A stretch of DNA of 64,000 nucleotides, from assembly GCF_901000735.1 (NCBI RefSeq), contig NC_081544.1, forward strand, positions 14,872,524-14,936,523. The letters run 5' to 3'. Position numbers and translations under genes: made by a program. Origin of the DNA: Corylus avellana. Its lineage: Eukaryota > Streptophyta > Magnoliopsida > Fagales > Betulaceae. The notes below the pieces were generated by a model. It saw only the letters and a list, made by a program, of their open reading frames with translations. It had not been told where the DNA came from and searched no databases. This document shows, one piece after another, positions 11,343-22,732 of the stretch. Numbering within the stretch: position 1 is the stretch's first letter; every line of letters begins with the position of its first letter.

Positions 11343-11918
11343 TGTTGTTTACAAATATCTACCTAAATTAATAGGTAAATAATTGTATATTTTACCCGCA
11401 AATAGACGAGGTCAACATAGTAGTATAGGGTGCAAGTACGGGGTCATTCCCACGAGGATTGCTAATTTTGCTTAAAATTAATTCCAAAAGTAAAACAAAA
11501 CAAAGATTGAATTTTTGAATTGATGAAAATAAAAAGGTAGGGCTTGGATATCCACCATTAATTATATTTAGATAATATATCAATATGCCAATGCTTTGAT
11601 CATGTTATGTATATCTAATGTTTGTCAACCTAAGGGCATGGGTGTCTACTCTAATTCTTTTATTTCTTAAAGGATTTAGCATGGGTGTCTACTAAGTTGT
11701 TCTTTAAGAAAGCATAAATCTATGGAAATCGACAAGCACATGAGGCCTAGGGCATGGGTGTCTACTCCCGGTTTCCCATGTTGATTAACCCAAGAACCCG
11801 GTGTAGATTTCTTTTGTTACTTTTATTAAAATCAGGACTTGGTCATCCAAATTGATTTAACTAACTAGTCCATACCACATGCATATGTTAATCAGGCACA
11901 CACACATATGTTGACCAG
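11343..11918 (-). repeat. 5' LTR of element C (B-type), truncated
   Basis: Its reverse complement aligns with the last 600 bp or so of the B-type LTR at 15336-16622, but is clearly diverged from it. It includes several GTAGACACCCATGC-type units. The first half of the LTR is missing: at about 11918 the sequence switches to a plus-strand B-type LTR. Confidence 0.75.
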
Positions 11919-12413
11919 CCCTAGGCCTCTTGTGTTTGTCGATTTCCACAGATTTATGCTTTCTTAAAGAACAACTTAATAGACACCCATGCTAAATCCT
12001 TTAAGAAATAAAAGAATTAGAGTAGACACTCATGCCTAATTCGTTGCTTAGGAAAATCAATAGCTTAAGGAGTAGACACCCATGCCCTTAGGTTGGCAAA
12101 CATTAATTATACTGGTATAATTGGCGCATTGGCATATTGTTATCTTAATTAGTCTGATTAGTGGTGGATATCAAAACCCTAATCCTTTTTAGTTTTTGGT
12201 TATCTTTTATTTTATTTCTTTTATCTAAATTCAATCGTGACAATTGAATTTTATATGTTTAATTAAATAGGAATTTATTTCTAAACATAATTTACCAATC
12301 CTCGTGGGAATGATCTCGTATTTGCCTGCTATACTATTGTTTTGATCTTGTGCACTTGCGAGTTAAAACGTACAATTATTTACCTATTAATTTAGGTATA
12401 TTTTTGCACAACA
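11919..12413 (+). repeat. 5' LTR of element D, 3' part only
   Basis: It aligns with about 16125-16622 of the D 3' LTR with only scattered differences, and ends TTGCACAACA before the primer-binding site. The first 800 bp or so are missing, and the truncated end abuts the oppositely oriented LTR of element C. Confidence 0.85.
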
Positions 12414-12419
12414 AGTTTT

Positions 12420-12437
12420 TGGTGCCGTTGCCGGGGA
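12420..12437 (+). other. Primer-binding site, tRNA-Asp type (element D)
   Basis: TGGTGCCGTTGCCGGGGA differs at one base from the tRNA-Asp complement and lies 6 bp after the LTR end. Confidence 0.8.
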
Positions 12438-12584
12438 TTGTGTTAAATTTTGTTTAGAATTATTTTCCTTTAGTTTTGTTATTTTAATTTTTAACTCTAT
12501 CAAAAATCAAAAAAAAAAAAAAAAAAATCCGTTCTTTCTTAATTTTCTGTTTGTTTCAGATTTGCGGAGATAGCATTCTGTTAC

Positions 12585-13300
12585 TGCGATCGAGCGAGCA
12601 CATTTGCAGGGAGCAATTTTGCCTTTATTTTTTTTATTATTATTTTCATATTTCTATTTTTTTGTTTTTGTTTCCAGTCTATTATTTTTATTTTTATTTC
12701 TGTTTTATCAAAATAAATAAATAAAAGGTAAAAATATTTTTTTAGTTTACTTATCTGTTTCTGATCTAATTCTGTTTTGATTTAATTTTGCTTATTTAAT
12801 TTTCTTTGTTTTTGTTTGTTTATAATTCTGTTATTTATTCTTATTTTTCTTTGCTCTGTTTTGTTCATATTTTTTATTTATTTATTATTTTGTTTATTTT
12901 ATATTTCTGTTTATTTTGTCTTTCGTTTCTGTTCTGTCCGCAAATCTCATCTAATTTGTGGCAGTGCGATCGAGCGCAGTCTCACTGCGATCGAGCGCAT
13001 AGCTATCTGTGAGCCTTATATGTTTATGTTTTGCAACAGTGCGCTCGAGCGCCCATTCCAGGGAGATCGAGCGCAGCTGTGCGATCGAGTACAAGTGCAC
13101 TGCGATCGAGCGCACAGCCAGACAGCAGTACTGAAGCTGCTGATTTCAATCTTGTATGTCCATTTTTATTTTTTTATTTTTCTCTATTTTCTTTTATTTT
13201 GCCTTTGTTTTTGTTTTTGTGTTTCTCTGTGTTCTGTTTCAGGTTAAAGCACCTGGCATTCTATCATTGCGATCGAGCGCAGGGCCCGGCAATCGAGCAC
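12585..13300 (+). repeat. Leader array of GCGATCGAGCGC-type motifs (element D)
   Basis: Between the primer-binding site and the gag remnant at least nine matches to TGCGATCGAGCGCA or close variants occur, at about 12585, 12965, 12986, 13041, 13064, 13080, 13101, 13268 and 13290. The surrounding leader is T-rich and poor in CpG, so these islands stand out. They occur in different reading frames, which argues against a coding repeat. Confidence 0.75.
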
Positions 13301-13364
13301 AGTTCCAGAGGACTTTCGCACAGTAGTACTGAAGCTGCTGTGACCATAAGGGAAAATTCTTCTT

Positions 13365-13613
13365 ATGCAAGGTCGTCGATCTCAATCCTCAACCATCCTT
13401 CCACTTGATCCAGAAATTGAGAGGACCATTCAACAAAGGCCAAGGGAATTCATGAATGATCAAAGACAATTCAATGCAAAAACTGAGCAAGCTATGCAAA
13501 GATTGGAAGTCCAAATGGGGCAAATGGCTAAGGAGCTGAGTGAAAGGAAACAGGGTGGATTTCCATCCCAAACAATACCCAATCCTAGAACCTCATCTTC
13601 AGGACAGAAATAA
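13365..13613 (+). pseudogene. Internally deleted gag remnant (element D)
   Basis: This 82-codon frame joins the Gag N-terminus seen in element E (MQG-RxQxST start, then LDPEIE) straight to the later Gag segment with the LEVQMGQMAKELSERKQGG motif. Capsid and zinc knuckle are missing, and the frame stops at the same Gly-Gln-Lys end as in E. It is therefore a deletion derivative and cannot act as a normal Gag. Whether the short peptide is made is unknown. Confidence 0.65.
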
Positions 13614-14811
13614 GAGAATGAAGGAAGAACAACCGTCTGGTTGAAGACGTTAAACTTTGCGCTCATGGGAGGCACTCCATAGCATATCTTTTTATTTTGT
13701 AGTTTGAATTATATTTTGTTGTGTTTTCATTTGTGTTTAGTATTTTTGGTGTTTTTGGTGTTATGTCATTTTCTTTTCCATTCTGTTCCTACGATCGATC
13801 GCACCACACATGCGATCGAGCGCCAGTCTCCATCTGTGAGGCTACCGCACTCTGTTAGTGCGATCGAACACACAACATGTGCGATCGAGCGCACTTGGCA
13901 GCATCCCATAGTTATTTTGTTCTGTTCAATTTTTATTTTAGTTTTGTTTCTGTTTACTTGTTTTTGTGTTTTCTTATTTCGCAGGGACAAGTGTGCTTCA
14001 CTTCAAGTTTGGGGGTGTGTTATGAGCCATGCTTTCCAAGACAATGTTGACCATCTCCCGGGTACACTCTTTCCTTTATGTAGACACATTGGGGACAATG
14101 TGTCATTTAAGTTTGGGGGTATGGGAGACATTTTGCACACACTTTGTCCCAGTTTTATTTTATTTTTATTTGTGAAAAAATCAAAAAGAAGAAAAAAATA
14201 TATGCACGTTCATGTTTGTCTTAAAATTTTGGTTGATCTTAAGAATTGTGATTTAATTTCATCAGTGAGCTTAAAATTTTGAATACATGATCTAATAATT
14301 GAGTTTTTCAGTTGGTTACTTGCTTAGGACAGTTGAGAATTCACATGTTTGATTTGATCTTACACAAGCACATTAGCACATAATTTGTGGGGTATGACAT
14401 GAAAGTTTAATGTGTGTGTTTCTATGTCTTAAGTGAAACTGGATGATTTATTAGATGGATACCTTGGCATATATATATGAAAATGAAAAAAAAAAATGAA
14501 AAAAAAATGAAAATGAAAAAAAAGAAAAAGAAAAAAATATGATCATTGATAAGCTTTTCTCTGAGTAACTGGACTTCTTGCCTCAAAGCATTGAATGTTC
14601 ACGTCAAAAGGTGAAGAATTTTGATTTGGTTAATGTCATGGTTAGTTGGTTTCGTAGCCTTTTTGACTCGAGTTAATAAGTCCTAGGGGTGTCTCTACAC
14701 CTAATGCCCTAAAACCATCCGGTTTTGGAGTCATTGACTTAACACTCGTTACATGGGTCAATTAGAAAGCTTAAGGGAATCAAGCATTGCACAACCTGAC
14801 AAAGAAAGAAG

Positions 14812-14849
<38 letters not shown>

Positions 14850-15335
14850 GAAAAATATGCCATTGTTGTCCATTCTAATAGGGATTTCAGTGAACTTTGA
14901 GATATTGAGACATTGCACATTAAAACTAATTGGAAGCTTCATATTTATGTGCTAGTTCACTTTACCCTATTTTCAAACTTGTGATGTCTTAGCATGTCTT
15001 TGGTGAGTAATTAAATTTTAAAATTTCAATTCATTGTGAAGATGGAGTTTATCTTTTTAAGCTTGCTAATGAATGAGAATCATGGTTTTGAGTGATACCT
15101 TAAGTTGGGATAACATGAACTCTTGCATGATGTTTGTGGGTAACATTTCTGGAAAACCCTCACGAGACTTCACTCGTTCACTAGTGAATTCCTAGGGGTT
15201 TAAAAGGCTTGTTGCATACGCTAAATGCAATCGTACATCCCACGAAAGATGGATTTATCTCTTGTTTTATGTTTTTCCATTCTTGTTTTTAGTTTTGTAT
15301 TGCTAAAGGACTAGTAATATGTAAGTTTGGGGGTG
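13614..15335 (+). other. 3' non-coding internal region of element D
   Basis: No gene is visible. It holds a GATCGATCGC/GATCGAGCGC cluster (13791-13893), two internal AAGTTTGGGGG tracts (about 14002 and 14109) with the hairpin at 14084-14103 between them, A-rich simple repeats (14480-14540, 14810-14845) and the terminal polypurine tract at 15323-15335. Confidence 0.7.
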
Positions 15336-16622
15336 TGATAAGTGCTAAAATATTCATATTTTCAACCCTTAACTTGCATGTTTTAATCCTTTGGTTTTGG
15401 TTAATAAGGCCATTTTACTTCCTTTTTGTACTTTCTTTGCTTTTGTAGGCTTTTGAAAGAAAATGAAGTAAATCTGGAAGATTTGAGCTCAAAGAGAGAA
15501 TTTTGGAAAAATTGGAATTTCTGGTAGTGTGATCGATCGCACTGTGATCGATCGTACACAAGTTGCGATCGATCGCACCTATGCTCTGGAGAATTCTAGA
15601 AGCTGCGGACCGACTCCCTTTCCTTCCATATTAGGGTTTTCCAACTCCAACTTGTAATAGGATTAAAACCCTACGAATTTTCTGGGTTTACTTGTTTAAC
15701 AAGGACTTCTAAAGCCTATAAATAGACCTCTTAGCCTCTAGGAATAGGTGGTGGAGAAAAGAGGCACAAGCTCTGGAAAGGAACTGAAGGCTACATCAAG
15801 AGGAGTTTGGGTTTTTCTTCTCTTCCACCCTTTTATTTTTGTTATGTAGTTTATATTTTTATTAGGGCTAGATTGAAGCCCTAATCATGTCTTTTTATGA
15901 TTGCAATATTGGCGCCTTTGCTACAATTATATTTTGGTGTTTTTAACTTGATTAATACCTCTTATCTTGTATTCCTCATATGTGTCTGTCTGGCCAACAT
16001 ATGCATGTGGTATGGACTAGTTAGTTAAATCAATTTGGATGATCGAGTCCTGGGTTTAATAAGAGTAACAAAAGATATCCACACCGGATTCTTAGGTATT
16101 ATGGGGAACCGGGAGTAGACACCCATGCCCTAGGCCTCGTGTGTTTGTCGATTTCCACAGATTTATGCTTTCTTAAAGAACAACTTAGTAGACACCCATG
16201 CTAAATCCTTTAAGAAAGAAAAGAATTAGAGTAGACACCCATACCTAATTCGTTGCTTAGGGAAATCAATAGCTTAAGGAGTAGACACCCATGCCCTTAA
16301 GTTGGCAAACATTAATTATACTGGTATAATTGGTGCATTGGCATATTGTTATCTTAATTAGTCTGATTAGTGGTGGATATCAAAACCTTAATCCTTTTTA
16401 GTTTTTGGTTATCTTTTATTTTATTTCTTTTATCTAAATTCAATCGTGAAAATTGAATTTTATATGTTTAATTAAATAGGAATTTATTTCTAAACATAAT
16501 TTACCAATCCTCGTGGAAATAATCTCGTATTTGCCTGCTATACTATTGTTTTGATCTTGTGCACTTGCGAGTTAAAACGTACAATTATTTACCTATTAAT
16601 TTAGGTATATTTTTGCACAACA
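15336..16622 (+). repeat. 3' LTR of element D (B-type, 1287 bp)
   Basis: It starts TGATAAGTGC and ends GCACAACA. Upstream of a TATA box (CTATAAATAG, 15716-15725) are three GATCGATCGC-type motifs at 15529-15577. Downstream are four copies of GTAGACACCCATGC or near variants at 16115, 16188, 16231 and 16281. Confidence 0.88.
15716..15725 (+). promoter_or_regulatory. LTR TATA box (element D)
   Basis: CTATAAATAG lies about 140-190 bp downstream of the GATCGATCGC cluster and upstream of the GTAGACACC repeats, the normal place for the U3 core promoter. Equivalent boxes are near 1958 (A1), 18733 (E), 39203 and 40099 (solo LTRs). Confidence 0.6.
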
Positions 16623-18298
16623 GCTTCATCACTGGGTCAATGTTCAACTGGTGAAGTATTTCTTCAGGATTGATTCCTGGCATATCCTCATGAGTCTATG
16701 CGAGCACATCTACATTATTCCAAAGAAAGTTGATGAGACTTTCTCGAACATGTGGGGTTAGTTGAGAACCAATCTTCACAACTCTTCCTTCTCCCATGGA
16801 CACTTCTACCAGATCCTCGCCTGTCTCTCCTTCTTGTTCACCTTCCTTTCTGCTATCCACATTACTAATCATAAGGGGCGCAGGCTCTAAAGATTTCTTC
16901 ATAGAAGTGTTATAACACTTCCTCGCTGCCACCTGATCTCCCTTCACTTCTCCAACTCCAACTTCTGTTGGAAACTTCATCTTCAAATGGTAAGTTGAGG
17001 TGATAGCTCTCAACTTGTTTAATGCTGGCCGACCGACAATTGCGTTGTAGGCAAATGGTCGGTCCACCACCAAGAAATCTACCATCACCGTTGCTTGTTC
17101 GGGGCTTGTTCCCATTGTAACAGGAAGAGAGATAAGCGTAATAAGTTGAACTTGCTCTCCTTCGAATCCAACTAGTGGTGAACCAAATGGCTTGATCCTA
17201 TCTCAGTCGATTCCCATCTGTTTAAAGACTGGCCAATATAATATATCACCCGAGCTTCTGTTGTCCACTAGAATTCGATGAATGGCATGATTAGCTACTA
17301 TTACCGTAACCACAAGCGCATCATCATGAGGCATGGCCACCCCTTCTGCATCCTCTTTTGAGAAAGACAAAATCATCAGATTTTTCTTTTGGAATTTGAA
17401 TGGTCTTTCAAGAAAGAGAACCTCTTTTGTGTTCATTCGTCGAGAGTGAGCTTTCCTTGCTGAGCTTGACTCACCTCCACCAGCCAACCCCCCATATATC
17501 GTATGAATTTCCCCAATCACATCTTGATTTCAAGGATTCTGGTAGCCAGCCTAAGCCTGCCTTGGTTCGTCATCGTGTCTTTGTCTAACAACACGATCAT
17601 CTTGTCTTCTTTCAGGGCCTTCAACTATTCGTAGAGGCTCTTGAGGGGCTCTACCTCTGTTTTGCTCCTTGGCCAAAAACCACACCAGTTTGCCGTTTCT
17701 AATGAAATTTTCTATCTCGTAACACAGAGATATGCACTCTTCAATTGAGTGACCATGATCGTTATGATACTTACAGTATCTCTGATTGGTACGCTTGTTA
17801 TAAAGGGTCCTCATCTTTGTTGGCCAATTGAAGTTCGGGTCGCTCTTAATATCCATGAACACATTGATCACACTGGTATTTAACGGAGTTAATTTTCGGC
17901 CCTACTGGCATTGCAACTCTCCCTTCTTTTGTAGACTTTTAAAAGGTGTTTTCTCCTCCTTCCTCTTCTTTCCTGAACCCTTTGTTTGTGTTTTGCCATT
18001 GGGTTTGGCTAGGTGGAGTTCCACCTTGGACTTCATTAAAGCTCCAACCATTTCTTCTTGATTGATGAACTCCTCAGCCTTACTTATAAACTGTGAAAGA
18101 GTTACCAACTTCTTCTTCCAGCAAGCTCGGCCATCAGTGGCCCTTCTGCCTTGATTCCGTTCATCAGAACCGAAAGCACTGTTTCATCGTTGACCTTTTC
18201 CATTGTCAACCTCTCCCGATTGAATCTCAGCATGTACTCTTTCAACGACTCATCCTTCCCTTGCTGGAGGGACAGGAGGTAGGCAGGGTTTTTCTTGC
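16623..18298 (-). pseudogene. Tat-type Ty3/gypsy gag-protease fragment
   Basis: Read on the minus strand, one frame with about four stops covers a Tat-lineage Gag (MNILALKRKK start of the visible part, then EEFINQEEMVGAL), a Cys/His zinc-knuckle region (YCKYHNDHGHSIEEC), and an aspartic protease with the D-N-x-S-S catalytic block, here DNRSSGDIL with Arg where Gly is usual. The Tat-specific YNAIVGRPALNKL stretch follows, and the frame ends at the protease/reverse-transcriptase linker with a TAG. The protease change and the stops make it inactive. Both ends are cut by LTRs of D and E. It is another lineage from its neighbours and probably the older host sequence. Confidence 0.8.
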
Positions 18299-20999
18299 GC
18301 TTAAGTGCTAAAATATTCATATTTTAACCCTTAAACTTATATGTGTTAATTCTTTAGTGCTGTTAGTTTATGCCATTTTATTCCTTTTCTATATTTTCTA
18401 TGTCTTTGTAGGCCCTTGGAAGAAAAGGAAGAAAGCCTAGAAGTATTGAGGTTAAAGAGAAAATTTGGGAAAAGTTGGAGGCTCTGGTAGTGCGATTGAT
18501 CGCAGGGGTCCTGTGATCGAGCGCACTACAATGCGCAAACAAGGAGGCTCGATCACAGACGTGCGATCGAGCACACACGGGCTGCGATCGATTGCACCCG
18601 TGCGCTGGAGAATAATGAGCTGCGGCTAGAATGCCCTTTCCTTCCATATTAGGGTTTTCCAAGTCCCACTTGTAATAGGACTAAACCCTACGAATTTTCT
18701 AGGTTTACTAGTGTGTCAAGGACTTCTAAAGGCCTATAAATAGACCTCTTAGCTTTTAGGAAAAAGTGGGGAGAAAGAGGCACAAGCTCTGGAAATTAAC
18801 CGAAGGCGAGATCAAGAGGAGTTTGGGTTTTTTTTCTCTTCCACCTTTTATTTTTTATTATATAGTTTATATGTTAATTAGGGTTAGATTGAAGCCCTAA
18901 TCATGTCTTTTTAGGATTGCAATATTGGCGCCTTTTCTACGATTATATTTTGATGTATTTAACTTGATTAATTCCTGTTATCTTGAATTCCTCATATGTG
19001 TTTGCCTGATCAACATATGCATGTAGTATGTGATAAGTGCCAAATATTGCATATTTGGACCCCTTTATTTACATTAGTTAATCCTTTAGTTGTGTCGTTA
19101 TTTAATATTTTGTGTTAGTTTTGTGTTTTTAGTATTTTGTAGGTCATTGAAGAAAAACTACAGCTTTAAAGGGAAAAATGCAAATTTTTGAAGAACGAAT
19201 ACTTTGAGAAAACCTAGATGATGTGGTTAAGTTTAACCAATCCAAGAAATAGGTTAAATCAGATTAAATTGGATAAAAGATCAGATTGGATAAGATTTCG
19301 GATCGGATTCAAATTTAGATTCTGCACACGTCTCAGTATTTTGACCGTAACTTTCTTCTCAAATATCAGATTGAAGTGATTCAAATGGCATTGGAAATCT
19401 AACTCAAAATACTACAATTTGTTATGAAATAGGATTTTCTTAATTCGGACGGTTTCTATGCCAAAATCACCCCGCAATTAAAGGACACAAATCTGGACGA
19501 ATCCTATTCCGATTTCAGACTTCTATTTTGACTGGGAGACAGACGTCCGAATTATCTAGGTTTACTTGGGCTTCCAGGACTTCCCTAAGCCTATAAATAA
19601 ACTTCTTTGCATTCAAAAAAAAACACACAATCCTAGAGAGCAAAATTCTACAGTTTTTCTCTTTTTAGTTTAGGTTTTCTTTAGTTTAGGTTTTATTTTT
19701 ATGTGGAGCTAAATTCCCAACTAAGGTTGGGGATGAAGCCTCACTGATGAAGCACAACATCACTTTTATGTAAGTTTTTATTATTCTGATTTTATTGGGT
19801 TTTATATTTCAATTTTTTTACTTCTAATCAATTGTATAGAGTGATTCTTGGATATCTCTTGTGATTCAAGGATACATGTGATGATTTGAGATAATTTCAT
19901 ATGATTGATTGCTTAGCTTTTAACTCATAAAAATTGGATATCCCTTGTGATTTGTTCTACGGATACATCTGGTGTTTCAATTGAATTTGGATTCCTTTTG
20001 TGATTTGGTCAATGAATGGATACATGGGATGGTTTTGATTAATTTTTTGAAGCATAGTAAAACATATCTATGATTTAATTTGTGAGAACTTCAGATTAAT
20101 ATTGATGAACATAAAGTATGTTGTTATGATTTGGTGAGTGTGAATTCCCAAACCTTAGTACCTTTATCCTTAGATTTACTTATTTTATTCAGTTTATGTT
20201 TATCCTTTAATTTTCAAAACTCAAAAAATCAAAACCCTTTTGGAACTAGATTAGGATTTAATTAGTTTAGATATAAATTGCTCTTTCAAAAATACAATTC
20301 TCTATGTGATCGACCTCGCACTTGCAATCCATTAAACTACAATTGATTCGTGCACTTGCGAGTTAAATAAATTTGCACAACAGTATGGACTAGTTAATTA
20401 AATCAATTTGGATGACTGATTCCTGGGTTTAATAAGAGTAACAAAAGAAATCCGCACCGAGTTCTTAGGTTAATCAACATGGGGAACCGGGAGTAAACAC
20501 CCATGCCCTAGGCCTCATGTGTTTGTCGATTTTCACAAATTTATACTTTCTTAAAGAACAAATTAGTAGACACGCATGCTAAATCCTTTAAAAAAGAAAA
20601 GAATTAGAGTAGACATCCATGCCTAATTCCTTGCTTAAGGAAATCAATAGTTGAAGGAGTAGACACACATACCCATAGGTTGGCAAACATTAAATATACT
20701 AGTATGATTGGCGCATTGGCATATTATTATCCTAATTAGTCTGATTAGTGGTGGATATCAAAACTCTAATCATTTTTTTTTTTAGTTTATCTTTTATTTT
20801 ATTTCTGTATTTTAATTCAATCATGACAATTGAATTTTATATGTTTAATTAAATAGAAAATTACTTTTAAACATAATTTACCAATCCTCATGGGAATGAT
20901 CTCGTATTTGCCTGCTATACTATTGTTTGATCTTGTGCACTTGCGAGTAAAATGTACCAAGTATTTGCCTATTAATTTAGGTGGGTATTTGATACAACA
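18299..20999 (+). repeat. 5' LTR of element E, interrupted at 19030-20382
   Basis: The LTR proper is 18299-19030 plus 20388-20999 and ends GATACAACA. GATCGAGCGC-type motifs lie at 18487-18605, a TATA box (CTATAAATAG) at 18733-18742, and GTAGACACC-type units in the part after the insertion. Confidence 0.82.
19031..20382 (+). mobile_element. Solo family-A LTR in the E 5' LTR
   Basis: A complete 1352-bp LTR (TGATAAGTGCC...CACAACA) with no internal region, flanked by the perfect 5-bp duplication GTATG (19026-19030 and 20383-20387). It arose by insertion followed by recombination between the two LTRs. Confidence 0.93.
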
Positions 21000-21005
21000 A
21001 GTTTT

Positions 21006-21023
21006 TGGCGCCGTTGCCGGGGA
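21006..21023 (+). other. Primer-binding site, tRNA-Asp type (element E)
   Basis: TGGCGCCGTTGCCGGGGA, a perfect match to the tRNA-Asp complement, 6 bp after the LTR end at 20999. Confidence 0.85.
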
Positions 21024-21302
21024 TTGTGTTAAATTTTGTTTAGAATTATTTTCCTTTAGTTGGTTATTTTAATTATGTTTTTATCAAAGAGTAAAAATAT
21101 TTTTTTAGTTTTCCATTTACTTCTCTGTTTCTGTTCTGTTTCAGCTCGCAGCACCCGACATTTTGTTACTGCGATCGAGCGGAGACCAAGTGTGATCAAG
21201 TGTAGTGCTATCGAGCTCACTAACCTGCGATCGAGCTCAGTTCCAAAGGACTTCCAAACAGTAGTACTAAAGCTGCTTTGACTACAAGGGAAAAATCTTC
21301 TT

Positions 21303-22732
21303 ATGCAAGGTCATCGATTTCAAGCCTCAACCATCTTTCCACTTGATCCATAAATTGAGCAGACCATTCGACAAGGGTATAGAGACAACTCCAGCACAGA
21401 AGAAGAAGAAGAAGTTGAGGAAACAATGGAAGAGCTGCCAAAAAACCCAGCGCCAGTGCGAAGACCCAAGAAGCAGTCTTCCATCCCGAAAAACCTCAAC
21501 CAGCCATCATGCATAGCCTATCAACCGGAGGTAGAACTCAATTACTACATATCCCCGCAAATACTCAATGCCTTGACTCACTTCAGAGGCACAGCTACGG
21601 AGGATCCAAAGTTGCACCTCAGGGAATTCTTTGATCTCTGCAAGCTTTAGCACATTCAAGGCCTAACTCCGGAGAGACTCAGGTTAGTCTTATTCCCTTT
21701 TTTCTCAAAAGCCAATGCTAAGTTGTGGTATAATTCCTTGCTTGCAAAATCCATTCATACTAGGGAAGAGTTGTCCAGCAAGTTCCTAAAGAAGTTCTTC
21801 CCCGCTCAAAAGACAAGGCAGCTTAGAAGGGAGCTTCAATCGTTCCAACAAAGAGACGGAGATCTTTTCGTTGAAGCATGGGACCACTTCAATACGCTGC
21901 TCCTTAAGTGTCCACATCACAACATGCCTCAAGATGATCAGGTACAAGCTTTTTATGAAGGTCTAAATGATATTAACAGGGGTATTGTTGATTCAGCTTA
22001 TGGAGGTGTGCTGATAGAAAAGAGTAGTGAGGAAGCCATAGAGCTCTTTGAGACATTGAGTGAACACTCCCAACAATTCTCATCCACAGGGAGGCAAGGA
22101 GTAAAGAGCAAGGGCATGTATGAAGTGAACTTGAGTGGTGCACCTCCAAATCAAATGGCTGTTGTGAAAGAAAGCTAAATATGATTGTCAAAGCCATGAC
22201 TGCTCAGAACATCTCACCTAGTCAACAAGCCGCGCAACCTCAGGTATGTGCTTTATGTTATCATTTTGATCACACTACTGAGACTTGCCCCTTGTATTCA
22301 TCTGCATATCAAGAACAAGTAAATTAGGAGGGACAGAACAATTATCCTCCCAAGAATAATCCCTACTCCAACACCTACAATCCAAGGTGGTAAAACCACC
22401 TCAATTTCTCATGGAATAACAATCAGAATACTCTGAACCATCAAGGGCAGCAGAGGAACTACCAACAAGCAAGCCAACCAATGCAAGAATCAAAGCAGAA
22501 TGACCTGGAAAGTATGGTACACACCTTGGCAATTACGCAACGGGAATTCATGAATGATCAAAGACAAATCAATGCAAAAACCGATCAAGCGAAGCAAAGA
22601 ACCAAGCAAGCTATGCAAAGACTGGAAGTACAAATGGGGCAAATGGCTAAGGAGTTGAGTGAAAGAAAATAGGGTGGATTTCCATCCCAAACAATACCCA
22701 ATCCAGGAGCATCTTCTTTGGGACAGAAATAA
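21303..22732 (+). pseudogene. Athila-like gag pseudogene (element E)
   Basis: From the ATG at 21303 one frame reads through stops at 21351 and 21648, then an open stretch (21723-22178) with the capsid-like motifs LWYNSL, FLKKFF and LRRELQSFQQRDGD. A frameshift near 22170 leads into a zinc knuckle CALCYHFDHTTETC (CX2CX4HX4C) and an Asn-rich region, then a coiled segment ending MAKELSERK, with three further stops. The product would be a structural Gag, but it is disabled by at least five stops and a frameshift. It is close to the gag of C and more complete than that of D. Pol is absent. Confidence 0.82.

Larger units (their letters stand above)
11919..16622 (+). mobile_element. Non-autonomous Ty3/gypsy-like element D with truncated 5' LTR
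   Basis: The order is a truncated 5' LTR (11919-12413), a tRNA-Asp primer-binding site (12420-12437), a long T-rich leader with GATCGAGCGC-type motifs, a short gag remnant (13365-13613), a second motif cluster (13791-13893), a hairpin and internal polypurine-like tract (14084-14124), a terminal polypurine tract (15323-15335) and an intact 3' LTR (15336-16622). The shared LTR parts are nearly identical, so it moved recently. There is no pol. Confidence 0.82.

Noticed and set aside
12585..13300. CRISPR-like array from repeated GCGATCGAGCGC units
   Set aside because: Units are short and variable, spacing is irregular, and the setting is a eukaryotic LTR element.
12816..13408. Frames of 125-143 codons in the D leader with repeated Asp-Arg-Ala or Ile-Glu-Arg
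   Set aside because: The repeat is the GATCGAGCGC motif read in different frames; units are not in one frame and the rest is T-rich leader.
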